Shown one piece after another: positions 1 to 11,990 of a stretch of 64,000 nt of DNA (positions are counted from its first letter, which is position 1; each line of letters opens with the position of its first letter). The notes beneath the pieces are model-generated. The model saw only the letters and a list, made by a program, of their open reading frames with translations. It made no database searches and was not told the origin of the DNA. The stretch covers positions 1-64,000 of the forward strand of contig QAOA01006321.1 of assembly GCA_003255065.1 (NCBI GenBank), read 5' to 3'. The DNA is from Cercis canadensis. Taxonomy: Eukaryota; Streptophyta; Magnoliopsida; Fabales; Fabaceae. The position numbers were made by a program, and so were the translations under genes.

Positions 1-1590
1 GGTACTTAGATTTACAAGTTGACCAAGACTTGAAGGAATGACACCATTGAAGCTATTATTTGAAAGGTTGAGCTCTTGTAGATTTGCAAGTTGTCCAAAA
101 CTATGTGGAATTGTCTCATTCAAAAGGTTGGCATTGATGTAAAAATACCTTAACTTTGACAATTTTCCAAGAGAAAAAGGAATGGGACCAAAGAATAAAT
201 TTGATTTAAGATCAAGGTATCTTAGATTTTCAAGTTGCCTTAACCGAGTTGGTAAGCTGTCATTAAATTCATTGTTCCCCAAATTAAGTACCTGTAAATT
301 GTATTTAGTGCATTTAGATAATTCATATGCTCCAAATGCTTCTCCTTGAAATTTGTTCCAAGACAAATCTAATTCTTTTAAGCAACACATGTTTCTCAAA
401 ATTGATGATAGAGAACCTTCTATACCTTTCAATTCATTATTGGAAAGGTTGAGTTGGACAAGGCTCTTTAACTCACCTAACCATGATGGAACAACTGAAG
501 AAAAATTATTCCATGACAGGTCAAGGAATTTAAGAGAGGTCATGCTTTGCAAAACATTAGGAATTGGACCATCAAACTGACAAGATGAAAGATCAAGATA
601 GACAAAGTTCTTGAAATTAACTAACCATGATGGCACTGAGCTCAAATTATTCAGAGAAAGGTCAAGAACTCTAATGGAAGTTAAGTTTTGAAGAGCTGAA
701 GGAAATTGACCATCAAGTCTGTTACTCCAAAAGTATAGCTCAACAAGGTTATTAAACTTGTCCAACCAGAATGGCAGTGAATCAAGATTGTTATCAGAAA
801 GATCAAGGACTTCAATTCTAGTGAGATTTGTGAGATTAATAGGAGGATGAGGAAATGATGAGCTGGAAAGTGCACAATATGCCAAGCGTAGCTGTAACAG
901 AGAAGGAAGTAAGTTAAGTACTTGGAACAAATTGTGTACCTTTCCAAGCTCAACACCGCTCATGTCAAGGTATTGCAATGATGATAATTGAGAAATCCTA
1001 CTGATCTCATCAGCATATATGAAGTTGCCACGGAGATCAAGATGGCGCAAGTTGGTGAGGTTTCCGAGACTGTGGGGAATCCTTCCACTAAAACCAGCAT
1101 CAGAGAGAGAAAGATAGGTCAGCTGTGTCATAGAACCAAGAAACATTGGTATTGGACTAGCGTTAAAGAAATTTCCACTTAAGTCCAAATAAGACAAATG
1201 TTTCAACTGCAGAATTGATGAATCAACATCTTGAGCTACATGCACAAAGCTGTCCCAACAGTCTTCAAAATCAGAAAATGCAAGAAATGAATAATGTGAA
1301 TCAATCATATATTCGTAATAGGATAGGGAGCATGGATTGCTGAGATTAAGGCTGATAACATGTCCCGTAACATTGTTGCAGCCTATCCCTTTCCATTGAC
1401 AGCAATCATTGCCTTCCCAAGTGGAAAGCAGCGGATGAGATGGATCATTGAAGCTTGCTTTGAACTTGAGAAGGGCTTGCCTCTCTCCTTCTATGCAGCC
1501 AATGTTTGAGTTGCCACACAAACATAATTGTGCAATTTCACTCATCAAAAGGAAGAGCACAGCAAATCCAACACTTATATGTGTTCCCAT
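1..1590 (-). CDS. Leucine-rich-repeat receptor-like protein (Cf-9/EIX type), 5' half, runs off window
   Basis: The minus-strand frame starting at the ATG at 1590-1588 is open for 530 codons to the window edge; I checked it codon by codon and found no stop or frameshift. The product opens with a hydrophobic signal peptide (about residues 1-23). An LRRNT_2 cap follows, with the pattern C-IEGERQALLKFKASFNDP, then W and the NDCCQWKGIGC cysteine motif. About 18 plant extracellular LRRs follow, with L-x-x-L-x-L-S-x-N-x-F and G-x-I-P-x-x-L-G motifs. This layout is that of plasma-membrane receptor-like proteins that sense microbial or developmental ligands and signal through SOBIR1/BAK1-type partners. 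The part that would carry the remaining LRRs and the transmembrane helix, or a kinase domain, lies outside the window, so RLP versus LRR receptor kinase is inferred from similarity of the N-terminal half to EIX/Cf-like proteins. There is no intron in the visible part. Damaged copies of its 5' end lie upstream at 2.0, 4.9 and 9.9 kb. Confidence 0.9.
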   Translation of the reverse strand, partial: MGTHISVGFAVLFLLMSEIAQLCLCGNSNIGCIEGERQALLKFKASFNDPSHPLLSTWEGNDCCQWKGIGCNNVTGHVISLNLSNPCSLSYYEYMIDSHYSFLAFSDFEDCWDSFVHVAQDVDSSILQLKHLSYLDLSGNFFNASPIPMFLGSMTQLTYLSLSDAGFSGRIPHSLGNLTNLRHLDLRGNFIYADEISRISQLSSLQYLDMSGVELGKVHNLFQVLNLLPSLLQLRLAYCALSSSSFPHPPINLTNLTRIEVLDLSDNNLDSLPFWLDKFNNLVELYFWSNRLDGQFPSALQNLTSIRVLDLSLNNLSSVPSWLVNFKNFVYLDLSSCQFDGPIPNVLQSMTSLKFLDLSWNNFSSVVPSWLGELKSLVQLNLSNNELKGIEGSLSSILRNMCCLKELDLSWNKFQGEAFGAYELSKCTKYNLQVLNLGNNEFNDSLPTRLRQLENLRYLDLKSNLFFGPIPFSLGKLSKLRYFYINANLLNETIPHSFGQLANLQELNLSNNSFNGVIPSSLGQLVNLST

Positions 1591-1984
1591 GTTTGCGAAA
1601 ACAAGCAAACTAGAACAAGTTTTATGCTCTGTTTTGGATAAATAATTATAAATGCAGTGGAAGATGGCTTTTACTAAGCATGGATAACTCATATATATAT
1701 TCACTTGTAATGGAGGTCTGTGTCAGTGGGGTAGACATTGCAGGGGCCATCAGCAATTTCCACGAAACAGCAAAAAATCAACGTAAGGCACATATAATTG
1801 CAAATTTTAATTTATACTCTGTTATATTGCTAGTTTGCTGTTGTAAATTAATAGTCAAATAATGTAGTCTAATCTTCATTTTAAATTATTTTTTATTTGC
1901 TGAGTCATTTAAAACTAAAATCATAACAAATACTTTTCATAAAAAGTTCTTACTAATTGTACTTTTCATATAATTTATACTCTC

Positions 1985-2300
1985 TTTTCATTGGCAGCAA
2001 TCAGGTCATATAGGTCATACTAGAAGAAGTTTTATGCTCTGCTTTGGATAATTAATTATAAATGCAGTGGAAGATGGCTTTTACTAAGCATGGATAACTC
2101 ATATAGGTCAGTGTCAGGTGAGAGACATTACAGGGGTTATCATCAATTTCCACGAAACAGCAAAAAATCAACGCAAGGCAAAAGGCAGGAAGCACAGCAA
2201 ATCCAACTATTATCTGTGTTCCCGTGTTTCGCACGTGAACTAGAAGTAAGTTTCTCGTGTTTGTAGAAGATAGCTGACTCTCACTAAACAAGAGGGTCAC
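1985..2300 (-). pseudogene. Remnant of a duplicated receptor-like-protein 5' end
   Basis: The stretch 2020-2180 repeats the leader region at 1615-1800 (shared GTTTTATGCTCTG, GCAGTGGAAGATGGCTTTTA and TTTCCACGAAACAGCAAAAA). The bases around 2185-2240 repeat the signal-peptide codons near 1556-1620. The initiator ATG equivalent reads as ACG (GTTCCCGTG on the plus strand), and most of the coding part is missing. A scrap of the CCQWKG-coding sequence is left near 1990-2005. This is a non-functional duplicate lying about 0.4 kb upstream of the intact gene. Confidence 0.6.
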
Positions 2301-3662
2301 ATCATATATATTGCGGGTTCTGGGGATGATGAAGAATTTCCATGATGTTTCTTGTAATCAAACGTCAACCATACTGTTCATTTTAGAGTTGAAATGTTGA
2401 TTGATCTTCATTTTGTATTTAACTCTTCTATTCTGGATAGTGCACTGGACAAATTATAAAGAGAGAGCATCCTTTGATTATAAACATTTTTTTTAAAAAA
2501 AGACGAGAGAATTTTATTAATACCAAATAATATTATTGTGGTCTCAAAGGATCACCCTTTTGGTTTAGTACTGCTTATTCTGTTGTAGAAGTCCAGTTTT
2601 TAAATCTTAGTAGAACCTAATAAATTAGGATTTTAGGAGAGGATAAACTATTTTCTATTTTGTAGTATTTAATGAACCAAAAAAAAAAATTGTAGAAACA
2701 CATGAAATAGAAGTTTTTTTGTCTGTTTGGGATAATTAATTATGATTCTGTATGGAATCATTGTTAAGCATATATACTCTGCCATCTGCTATAAATAGTC
2801 AAATATTAATTGTTGACTATTGTTAATTGTAGACTAAAATCATAACAAATACAAGCCACATAAATTGATTATTTAACGTACTGTAATTCTTGATACGTAC
2901 TTGTTTTTTGGTGTGCACACAAATTCACCAGGAATATGATTTATTTGTTTATTTTTATCAATATTAAACGAATATATTATATTAAAAATCTGACTGAAGT
3001 AAAATTTGGTTTGTTAAATAGTCAGCCAAAAGTTTTCTCTATCTAACAAAGTATGGCCCCATTTGGATAAATAGTTATATGCAGATAAAATTGTCTTTAA
3101 ATAAGGTTATGTAAATAGCTTATTATTCTCTAAAAAGTTATTTTAGCTTATTTATGAAGTTATTTTTTAGAATTTCTAGAAAAAATTAAGACCTAGCAAA
3201 AGAAAAAAAAATTTGGGACAAAAATATCCTAAAATGATAATGAAATTTTTTGCAAAAGCCTTATGGCCAATCTTCTCTATTTTTTTTTTTTTTAAAAGCA
3301 CTTCTCCAATTATATATCCAAATACAAAATAACTTAATTTAAAAGCAACTTGTTCTACAAGAGTTGTTCACTTGGACTTTTTTATGTAAGCACTTAAATT
3401 AGCCGTTTACCCAAACAAGGCTTATATTAAACCAAATTTCATACGCAAAAAGAAAAAATGAGAGAAGAGAGAGAATATATCATTATATAAGTTCATATCA
3501 ATAAAATTTTACTCATTAAATCAATTTGGTATCTTAATATTGCCAAGAGAAATAATTGTTGTACATTGCCAAGTAATGTGTAAAATTCAAGTTGTAAGTA
3601 CAGTTAAGTTGTATGAATGTATATGAATATGTAAGGTATGCACAAGTAGCTACCGTTTGAAC

Positions 3663-3966
3663 CAATTTGCAAACACCTCTATTAAATAGACCTTTAATAT
3701 AAATGAAATTTAATTACCGTTCAAAATAATGAGATTGATTGTTTCATACTCAAATTATTAATACATAAACTACCATTATTAATTTATTAGTGGATGAGAA
3801 GGACTTTTAAAACTAAAGGGCAAATATCCTCTATTAAACAGACCTTTAATATAAATAAAATTTAATTACTGTTCAAAATAATGAGATTGATTGTTTCATA
3901 CTCAAATTATTAATACATACACTATCATTATTAATTTATTAGTGAATGAGAAGGACTTTTAAAACT
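3663..3966. repeat. Two-copy tandem repeat, unit about 156 bp
   Basis: The unit beginning CTCTATTAAATAGACC (about 3675) recurs at about 3830 as CTCTATTAAACAGACC. Both copies continue with ATAATGAGATTGATTGTTTC and end in GAGAAGGACTTTTAAAACTAAAGG. Copy B of the larger duplication has a single version here (about 8315-8480), so this doubling happened after, or was lost from, one side of the larger duplication. Confidence 0.75.
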
Positions 3967-4812
3967 AAAGGACAAATACGCTGGCCAGATTTCTTCAACG
4001 TGAAGTACTTTAAAAAGTTGTAACAAGCAAACAAAGAGACTTGTGAAAGTCTACACACTTGACTTTGAATATGAATTTGAGTCATATACGCATGGATTTT
4101 TTTTACTATCATTGATTCATATAATAATCTATCGCTATTGTAAATCCTCATAGTCATCTAAAACTTACACATAAAAATATAGAGGGAAAAGAGAAACATT
4201 AATGACCGTGAAGTGTTGCAAAACTAGAGCTAGGCCTAGAGGCTGCAAGTGAGCTGAATCCATCTTTCTCATGAAGTTTCTAAGTAAATCATACACCTTT
4301 GCATCAACAATAGAAAGAAGTATGGTTCCACTTTCTCAATTATTTGAGTACGTCAGAGTTTCCAATTTCCAAAATAATTAAAGATTAGAGAAAGAAATCA
4401 TAGGAGATTAAATCTTTAGGGTAGACCTTAGTACCTTAGAAGACACTTGAAAAAATTTGGTACCAACTGCATTCTCCATAAAAGTTGACACGATGTATCA
4501 AATATTGAATCAAACATGAAACATTCAGAGACACAAACAAAAAGAGATAAAGGGACACAAAAAATCGCAGGGAAAATGATTGCATAATTTTGGCTAGAAA
4601 TATATAAGAGAAAAACGATTTTACGGAAGAAAAGTAACATACGACATTGCATAGAAGTTAAATTATGGAAGTGAACTTTGCATAAGGACAGGTCTTACAT
4701 GTTTGTATTTTTTTTTTTTTGTGTATTTTTAATTCATATGGTAATTTATCACTATTGCTATAGACCTCATAGTCATCTTAGGAAAAGGTATAACTTATTC
4801 AATTCCATTGCA

Positions 4813-5007
4813 CTATGGCAACCCATGCGATGGATCATTGAAGCTTTCTTTGAACTTGATAAGAGCTTGCCTCTTTCCTTCTACGCAACTCATATTTGAG
4901 TTGCCACATAAACATAATTGTGCATTCTCGCTCAAAAGGAAAAGCAAAGAAAATCCATTGACAAAGGCAGGGCCGGCAGGTACTCCTCGGGGAAATTTCC
5001 TAATCAC
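4813..5007 (-). pseudogene. Receptor-like-protein 5' fragment in duplication copy A
   Basis: A 64-codon minus-strand open stretch encodes an LRRNT_2 start very close to the gene at 1-1590: a leader, then LCLCGNSN, then C-VEGKRQALIKFKESFNDPSHG. It ends in a stop right after that motif. The cap cysteines (DCCQW), all LRRs and the true start context are missing, and the leader is replaced by an unrelated proline/glycine-rich run. This is a truncated duplicate, not a gene. Confidence 0.75.
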
Positions 5008-6178
5008 TTAATTAATGAGACAAATGCATACTATTAAAAATTTAAACAAACAAGTAATGATATAAAAGTGGTACAAACTTGACTTGGATATGAACAGATT
5101 GACTCTTATATGCATAAAATTTCTAGATATCATCTATTCATATTGGAATTTGTCACGTTCCATAGTGAATGAGTAACCATCATGAAGGAGAAAGGAGAAA
5201 GAAAAAAGATAAAACTTGATTATGGTTCATATAATCATTTTAGTTCCTTTAATTTATCTTGAATCCATCTACTATCTTTATGTAATATCCATTTCTTAGA
5301 AGATAACAAAATATCAGAAAATGGTTTAATAAAAACTTTCTTCTTACAAAATGATTTCAATTTTGATAAAAATACTTTTTTTTTGAAAAAAAATATCCAC
5401 ACCTATTTGTAAGTTATTTGCTATCTTGAATAAATGAAAATTTTAAGAAATTTTTTTCTAAATAAAATTATAATTTTTTGTTAAATCAATAAAAAAAATT
5501 ACCACCAATTTATGTTATCATTGCTGCATATGGTGTAACTGGTGTCTGAACCTGTTTGTTTTGCACCTTGATTACCAACTTTTAGATATTAAAATATATA
5601 GATAGCATTAAAATAAAGATAGTGATTGACTCTTACTATGAATATTAAGATGCACTAATATTGTAGTGTGGAAAAGAACTGTTGAGAAAAAAAGTTTCAA
5701 AAAAAAGAAGCTAGAAAGCGATTTCAAAGACTTCAACTTTTTTCTACCAAAAAAAAAAAAAAAAGACTTCAACTTTATATAAAAAGGGCAGGCCGGCACT
5801 GCTAGACGAAATTTCTAGACCCTTATTATTTGATGAGATCACTTACTATTGAAAATTAATAATATGGCAATTTTTCATCATTTAGTGTGAATTTAAGTTT
5901 TGTGCATAACCAAGTTTAAAAAATCAAATAAATTTAATGAAAAACAAGTGGTTTTATTTAAATCAAAGGCCCTTCCCTTACATCTCTTAATTGATAACGT
6001 TTCCAAAAGATTGCAAAATATTTTCTAAAAGATTTGTATTTTTAAATCCTTGTGTCTTGATTCGCATTTTGCTCTAAAAACTGAAATTGATTATTTCATC
6101 ATACTTTTACTTAAATGATATTATGGAGTATCTTGTTGGAAACTCCTAACTACTTGGCTGAAATTTGCAAGGGCAACG

Positions 6179-6601
6179 TAGGGGTGGTAAAATGGGTTGT
6201 GGGTCGTTTTTTATCGCCCTGATAATAATATGAACTTGATAAGGGCTAACTTGAAGACAACACAAATATCTTATCATGTCCACCCAAATACAAAACGTTT
6301 ATTTTTAGGTTACATGGGTTGTGTTTAGGTCCACTGAATACTAAATGTTCAAAAACTAGGTAGGTTATGTATGTTTTAAATGAGTTGCATGGGTTATTGA
6401 TGGGTTAAGCGGGTCATTAACTGGTTGTTAGCAAGTTGAACAGGTCAACTAATTACCTCTTTCTCTCTTAACGGGTCATGTAGGTCAACCCGAACATGAC
6501 TCATTAACAATTCAGGTTATTTGGGTCCAGTCTGATAACAACATAAACCCATACAACAATAACCCAAAAAATTTGTGACGTGCCAAAAATTTACATCGCT
6601 A
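6179..6601. mobile_element. hAT-like non-autonomous element or MITE
   Basis: The segment starts TAGGGGTGGTAAAATGGG and its right end reads, on the other strand, TAGCGATGTAAA. Direct 8-bp flanks GGGCAACG (6171-6178) and AGGCAACA (6602-6609) match at six of eight positions, as expected for an aged hAT target duplication. The interior is rich in short GGGTTGCATGGGTTA-like runs. The left part is repeated at 10811-11092 in duplication copy B, so the insertion predates that duplication. It has no coding capacity. Confidence 0.5.
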
Positions 6602-6784
6602 AGGCAACATGGTTTGCAGTTGTGCTATTACATGAGCACTGTATAGGACAAGAAGTTCATTGGAAATAGAGTCTTTAGAGTTGTGCAAGACGAATAAAGC
6701 TATTTAGTATCTCCTTGATTGCATGCTAAACGTAAAGACTAGGTTCGAGAGAATGTCCCATTTAGTGACATACTATGGAAAATT

Positions 6785-6945
6785 GTAACACTATACAGTA
6801 TAAGAAAAACATTTTTTAGTCACAGAATTTTCTCATGAACTAAAAATCCGTAAGAAAATCGTGACATTTCTCATGGATTTTCTCATGAAAAATGATTGTT
6901 ACAATTTTCTCACGGATTTTGTCACGGACAGGATGGACCATGAGA
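6785..6945. mobile_element. CACTA-like terminal fragment
   Basis: CACTATACAGTATAAGAAAAA at 6789 resembles the common plant CACTA end (CACTA followed by AAGAAAAA). It is followed by subterminal repeats in both orientations of a TCACGGATTTTCTCATG-type motif (6820-6935). The fragment lies exactly between the two copies of the large duplication. The other end and any transposase are absent. The assignment rests only on the terminus and the repeated motif. Confidence 0.35.
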
Positions 6946-7047
6946 TGATAGATTATTTCTATTGTGTTGCATTTCGTGAACCAAAAAAAAAGATAATTGC
7001 AAAAACACATGAAATAGAAATTTTTTTGTCTGTTTGGAATAATTAAT

Positions 7048-7295
7048 GAGTTAAATATATTTTTCTTCTTTGAATTATTTTTTAAATGTCATTTTATTCT
7101 TAATTTATTTTTTATGTCAATTTAATCCTCAAATAATCACTCAGCCTATCAAATCAATTTTTTAAGTAATCATTTTTGGTACTATAGATGATTGATTTGA
7201 CAGACAATATAATTATTTGAGAATTAAAATAACACTAAAAATAAATTAAAAATTAAAGTAATATTTAAAAAAAATTAAAAAATATATTTTACTGG
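7048..7295. mobile_element. MITE with terminal inverted repeats and filled/empty site pair
   Basis: The left end GAGTTAAATATATTTTTC pairs with the right end, which reads AGTAAAATATATTTTTT on the opposite strand. The inverted similarity continues inward through AATTTATTTTT and CTCAAATAATNA. The 8-bp sequence TAATTAAT flanks both sides (7040-7047 and 7296-7303). The orthologous position in duplication copy A (about 2735) reads GATAATTAATTATGATT with no insert, which proves an insertion at this point. It has no coding capacity. The superfamily is uncertain; 8-9 bp duplications suit hAT or MULE derivatives. Confidence 0.8.
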
Positions 7296-8452
7296 TAATT
7301 AATTATGATTGCAGTCGGAGATGACTTTTACTACGCATGAACGTCCTTGTTAGGAGGTCTCATTGTGGGGACCATCTTGAATTTCCAAGAAACTGCATGG
7401 AATCAATGTCAAGCATATATACTCTGCCATCTGTTGTAAACAGTCAAATATTGTTGACTATTATTCATTGTAGACTAAAATCATAACAAATAGGAGCCAT
7501 AGAAATTGATTATCTAATGTACTGTAATCCATGATATGTACTTGTTTTTTGGTGTGCACACAAATTCATCAGGAATATGATTTATTTGTTTATTTTTCTC
7601 AATAGTAAACGAATATATTATATTAAAAATTTGATTTAACTAAAATTTGGTTTGTTAAACAATCAGCCAAAAGTTTTCTCTTTCTAAAAAACTATGGTCT
7701 CATTTGAATAAATGATTATATATAAATAAAATTATCTTTGAATAAGCTTATGTAAATAGTTTATTATTTTTTAAAAAATTATTTTTAGGTTATTTATAAA
7801 ATTTAAATTTTAGAATTTCTGGGGAAAAGACCTTGCGAAAGAAATTTTTTTGGGACAAATATATCCCAAAATGATAATGAAAATTTTGCAAAAGCCTTAT
7901 GGCCAATCTCCTTTATTTTTCTGATTTTAAACGCACTTCTCTAATTATATTTTCAAACACAAAATAACTTGATTTAAAAGCAGTTTATTGTATAAGAGAT
8001 TTTCACATAGGCCTTTTTATGTAAGTATTTATATAAGTCGTTTACCGACTTATATTAAACCAAATTCCAAACACAAAATGAAAAAAATGAGAGAAGAGAG
8101 AGAGGATATCATTATATAAGTTCATACCAATAAAATCATACTCATTAAATCAATTAAATATCTTAATATTGCCAAGAGAATTGACTGTTATACATTGCCA
8201 AGTAATGTGTAAAAATTTAAGTTGTAAGTGAATATAGTTAAATTGTATTAATGAATATGAATATGTAAGGTATGCACAAGTAGGTTATAGTACTGTTTGA
8301 ATCAATTTGCAAAGATATCTATTAATAAGACCTTTAATATAAATCAAATCTAAATTAATACCGTTCAAAATAATGAGATTGGTTGTTTCATACTCAGATT
8401 ATTAATATATACACTACCATTATTATTGTATTAGTGAATGAGAAGGACTTCA

Positions 8453-8826
8453 AGGACTTTTAAAACTAAAGGACAAATACATTGACAATATTTTTTTTAA
8501 TGTGAAGTGCTTTGGAAAGTTGTAACAAGCAAACAAAGACTTTTGTCAAAGTCTACACACTTGACTTTGGATATTAATTTGAGTCATATACACATGAATT
8601 TTTTTTATAATCATTAATTCATATAGTAATCTATCACTTAAGGACTTTTAAAACTAAAGGACAAATACATTGACAATATTTTTTTAATGTGAAGTGCTTT
8701 GGAAAGTTGTAACAAGCAAACAAAGACATTTGTCAAAGTCTACACACTTGACTTTGGATATTAATTTGAGTCATATACGCATGAATTTTTTTATAATCAT
8801 TAATTCATATAGTAATCTATCACTAT
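8453..8826. repeat. Two-copy tandem repeat, unit about 187 bp
   Basis: The unit AAGGACTTTTAAAACTAAAGG...AGTAATCTATCACT occurs at 8453 and again at 8640. The two copies differ only in poly-T length and a few substitutions. Copy A of the large duplication has one version (3951-4140), so this doubling is younger than the segmental duplication or was an assembly collapse on the other side. Confidence 0.8.
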
Positions 8827-9831
8827 TATAGACCCTCATAGTCATCTAAAATTTACACATAAAAATATGGAGGAAAAAGAAACCTTAATGACTGTGAAGT
8901 GTTGCAAAACCAGAGCTAGGCTAATAGGCTGCAAGTGAGCTGAATCCATCTTTCGGACGAAGTTTCTCGGCAAATCATATGGCTTTCCATCAACAACAGA
9001 AAGAAGTATGGTTCCACTTTGTCAATTATTGAGTACGTCAGTGTTTCCAATTTCAAAAATAATTAAAGATTAGAAAAAAGAAATCATAGGAGATGAAATC
9101 TTCAGGGTAGACCTTAGTACCTTAGAAAACACATGAAAAAACTTGGTATCATTACTTCATTCTCCATAAAGGTTGACACGATGTATCGAATATTGAAACA
9201 AACATGAAACATTCAGAGACAAACAAAAAGAGATAAAGGGACATAAAAAATCACAGGGAAAATGATTGCATAATTTTGCTGGAAATGTATAAGAGCAAAA
9301 CAATTTTATGGGAGAAAAGTAACATACGACATTGCATACAAGTTGACTTATGGAAGTCTACAGACTTGAACTTTGGATATGAACAGGTCTTACATTTTCG
9401 TAATTTTTTTTTTTTTTTTTGCGTATTTTCAATTCATATGGTAATTTATCACTATCGCTATAGACCTCATAGTCATTTAAAAAAAAAAATAAAGGTAGAA
9501 CTTATTCAATTCTATTTCAAACTTGACTTCATAATAAATAGCATTATCAATTGTCTTAATCCAATCAGCATCTATATTTCAAAGATGACTGAATANGCAT
9601 CTATATTTCAAAGATTACTGAATAACCCATATACTAGTTATTAGATGTCATTACTTGGCAAACTTTTCATCATTAATGCAAATTTAAATTTAAGGTGATA
9701 TTATTTTTTTAGGAAACTACGTTCCTAAACTGTTTAGGAATTTTCAATTGTCTTCATAATTTTTTTTTTTCAAGTTCATATCCTTGAAAATTTTAATATT
9801 TATTTAGAATAAAATTAATGAAATTATTTTN

Positions 9832-10050
9832 AGCCTATCCCTTTCCATTGGTAGCAATCAGCCCATGTCTCCTTCTAGCAACCCATGTGATGGATCATTG
9901 AAGCTTTCTTTGAACTTGACAGGAGCTTGCCTCTCTCCTTCTACACAACTCTTATTTGAGTTGCCACATAAACATAATTAATTGTGCAATCTCGCTCAAA
10001 AGGAAAAGCAAAGCAAATCCATTGAGAAAGGCAAGAAAATTTCCTAATCA
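9832..10050 (-). pseudogene. Receptor-like-protein 5' fragment in duplication copy B
   Basis: The minus strand carries recognisable pieces of the receptor-like N terminus: CLCGNSN, C-VEGERQAPVKFKESFNDPSHG, and further on QWKGIG. They are out of frame with one another; a 4-bp AATT insertion near 9979 and a deletion between SFNDP and CYQWKG break the frame. An assembly N at 9831 bounds the fragment. It is a more complete version of the fragment at 4813-5007 and clearly non-functional. Confidence 0.7.
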
Positions 10051-11092
10051 CTTAATTAATGAGACAAATGCATACTATTAAAATTTTCAACAAACAAGTA
10101 ATGATATAAAAGTCGTAAAAACTTGACTTGGATATGAATAGATTGGGTCTTGTATGCATAAATTTTCTAGATATCATTGTCACATTCCATGGTGTAACTG
10201 GTGTCTGAACCTGTTTGTTTTGCACCTTGATTAGCAATTTTTTCATATTTAAATGTATAGATAGCCTTAAAATAAAGATAGCGACTGACTTTTCCTGCGA
10301 ATGTTAACATGCACTAATATTATAGTGTGGAAAAGAACTGTTAAGAAAATAAATTTCAAAAAAAGAAGCTAGAAAGCAATTTCAGAGACTTTAACTTCTA
10401 TTTAAAAGAGGGCAGGCCGGCACTGCTCTTGACGAAAATTCTAGACCCTTATTATTTGATGAGATCACTTACTATTGAAAATCAATAATATGCATGGCAA
10501 TTTTTAATCATTTAGTGGGAATTTAAGTTTTGTGCAAAACTATGTTTAAAACGTCAAATAAATTTAATGAAAAACAAGTGGTTTTATTTAAATCAAAGGC
10601 CCTTCCCTTACATCTCTTAATTGATAACGTTCCAAAGGATTGCAAAATATTTTCTAAAAGATTTATATTTTCAAATTCTTTAATTAAATCCTGGTGTCTT
10701 GATTTGTATTTTGCTCTAAAAACTGAAAATGTTAATTTCATCATACTTTCACATAAATGATATTGTAGAGTATCTTGTTGGAAACTCCTAATTATTTGGC
10801 TGAAATTGCAAGGGCAACGTAGGGGTGATAAAATGGATTGAGGATTGTTTTCGATCGCCCTGTTAATAATATGAACTTGATAAGGGCTAACCTGAAGACA
10901 AAACATTTATTTTTAGGTCCACCTGAATACTAAATGTTCAAAAACTAGGCAAGTTATGCATGTTTTAAATGGGTTGCATGAGTTATTGATGGGTCAAGCT
11001 GGTCATTAACTGGTTGTTAGCGAGTTGAACGAATCAGCTAATCACCTCTTTCTCTCTTCATGGGCCATGCAGGTAAACCCGAACATGACTCA

Positions 11093-11990
11093 TAATATGA
11101 ATTAAAGAAAAAGTGGGATTTTTGGAAAGCTAGTGAGCTTTGCACAATCTAGCACACCAAGTGAGATTGTCACATCTAGTGGTCACTTGAGTGTTGACTA
11201 CCATTTATCCATTGTTTATGAAAGCTGGACCTTAGAACAATGGCACCATGTATCTCATTGAGGCTCACCAAAACGCCAATGTGTGCAACCTCATTTTGCA
11301 ACTCAACAAGTTCACACAAACGTTGGCATTAAGATAGCATCAATGATCTGCACACTGCCAATGGTTTGAGGATGAATTGCACAAGGAAGTTATCCATCAC
11401 AAAGTCAACACTCAGTGGCCAAAGGAGATGAGATTCTCACCAGGTAAGAGACAACGATCGAGAATAACATCTGCACGTACTATAAAAGATGCAGAGCATG
11501 CTTTCTTGGAAACCCCATTTTTCAATTGGAGAAAGCAACTTTGAGGCTGCTATCATTGTTTATCTTCTGAATCTCAACCTGCAATCGAGGCTAAAATATA
11601 ATTACTAAGGATGTATATAAATTTTGGGAGCTATCGCCCCCACAAGGGGCAACGAGGCTCTGATTGTCAACAAATAGGCTAGAGCTTAAGGATGAAAGAC
11701 CAAATGGTGCTAGGCATATCAATTTATAGGTAAGAGATCTAACTCTTGTTTGGCTAGGGAATCATGGTTCATATATCATTTATTAGACCCTTTTAATTGC
11801 ATTGAAATAATCTCTAGATTAAGAATTTTGAATCTCGATCAAGTGTGGCTTATATATATGTCTACAACTTTAATGTAAATAGAATTTCAAACGGATAGTT
11901 GTCACAAGCAGTCAATAGTATAGTCATACTCCATTAATGCATCCATTTTTAAAGTATCTGTATTAGGAGAATTTCAAGAAATTACTCAAG
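11093..11990. other. Intergenic stretch without recognised gene
   Basis: The part from 11100 to 11650 is less AT-rich than its surroundings and looks like decayed coding DNA, but every frame is broken and I could match it to no family. From 11840 on it contains a diverged version of the repeat that follows at 11991. Confidence 0.4.

Larger units (their letters stand above)
2650..6600. repeat. Segmental tandem duplication, copy A
   Basis: Copy A shares a long colinear series of landmarks with copy B at about 6945-11092. Examples are the motif ACACATGAAATAGAA near 2700/7007, GTGTGCACACAAATTCA near 2911/7551, the receptor-like fragment at 4.8/9.9 kb, GGGCAGGCCGGCACTGCT near 5787/10409, and the hAT-like element near 6179/10811. 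Identity is high but broken by small indels, so the duplication is not recent. No intact gene was found inside. Copy A carries its own internal duplication at 3663-3966. Confidence 0.8.
6945..11092. repeat. Segmental tandem duplication, copy B
   Basis: This is the second copy of the block at 2650-6600, in the same orientation. It differs by a MITE insertion at 7048-7295 and a 187-bp internal tandem doubling at 8453-8826. It also has a longer receptor-like fragment at 9832-10050. Homology with copy A stops near 11092, inside the hAT-like element. Confidence 0.8.

Noticed and set aside
9276-9644. 122-codon ORF
   Set aside because: It spans poly-T/poly-A runs and an N; the copy A counterpart (4678-4899) is not conserved as protein.
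11110-11650. Less AT-rich stretch that looked like decayed coding sequence
   Set aside because: All six frames are broken and no motif could be tied to a known family.
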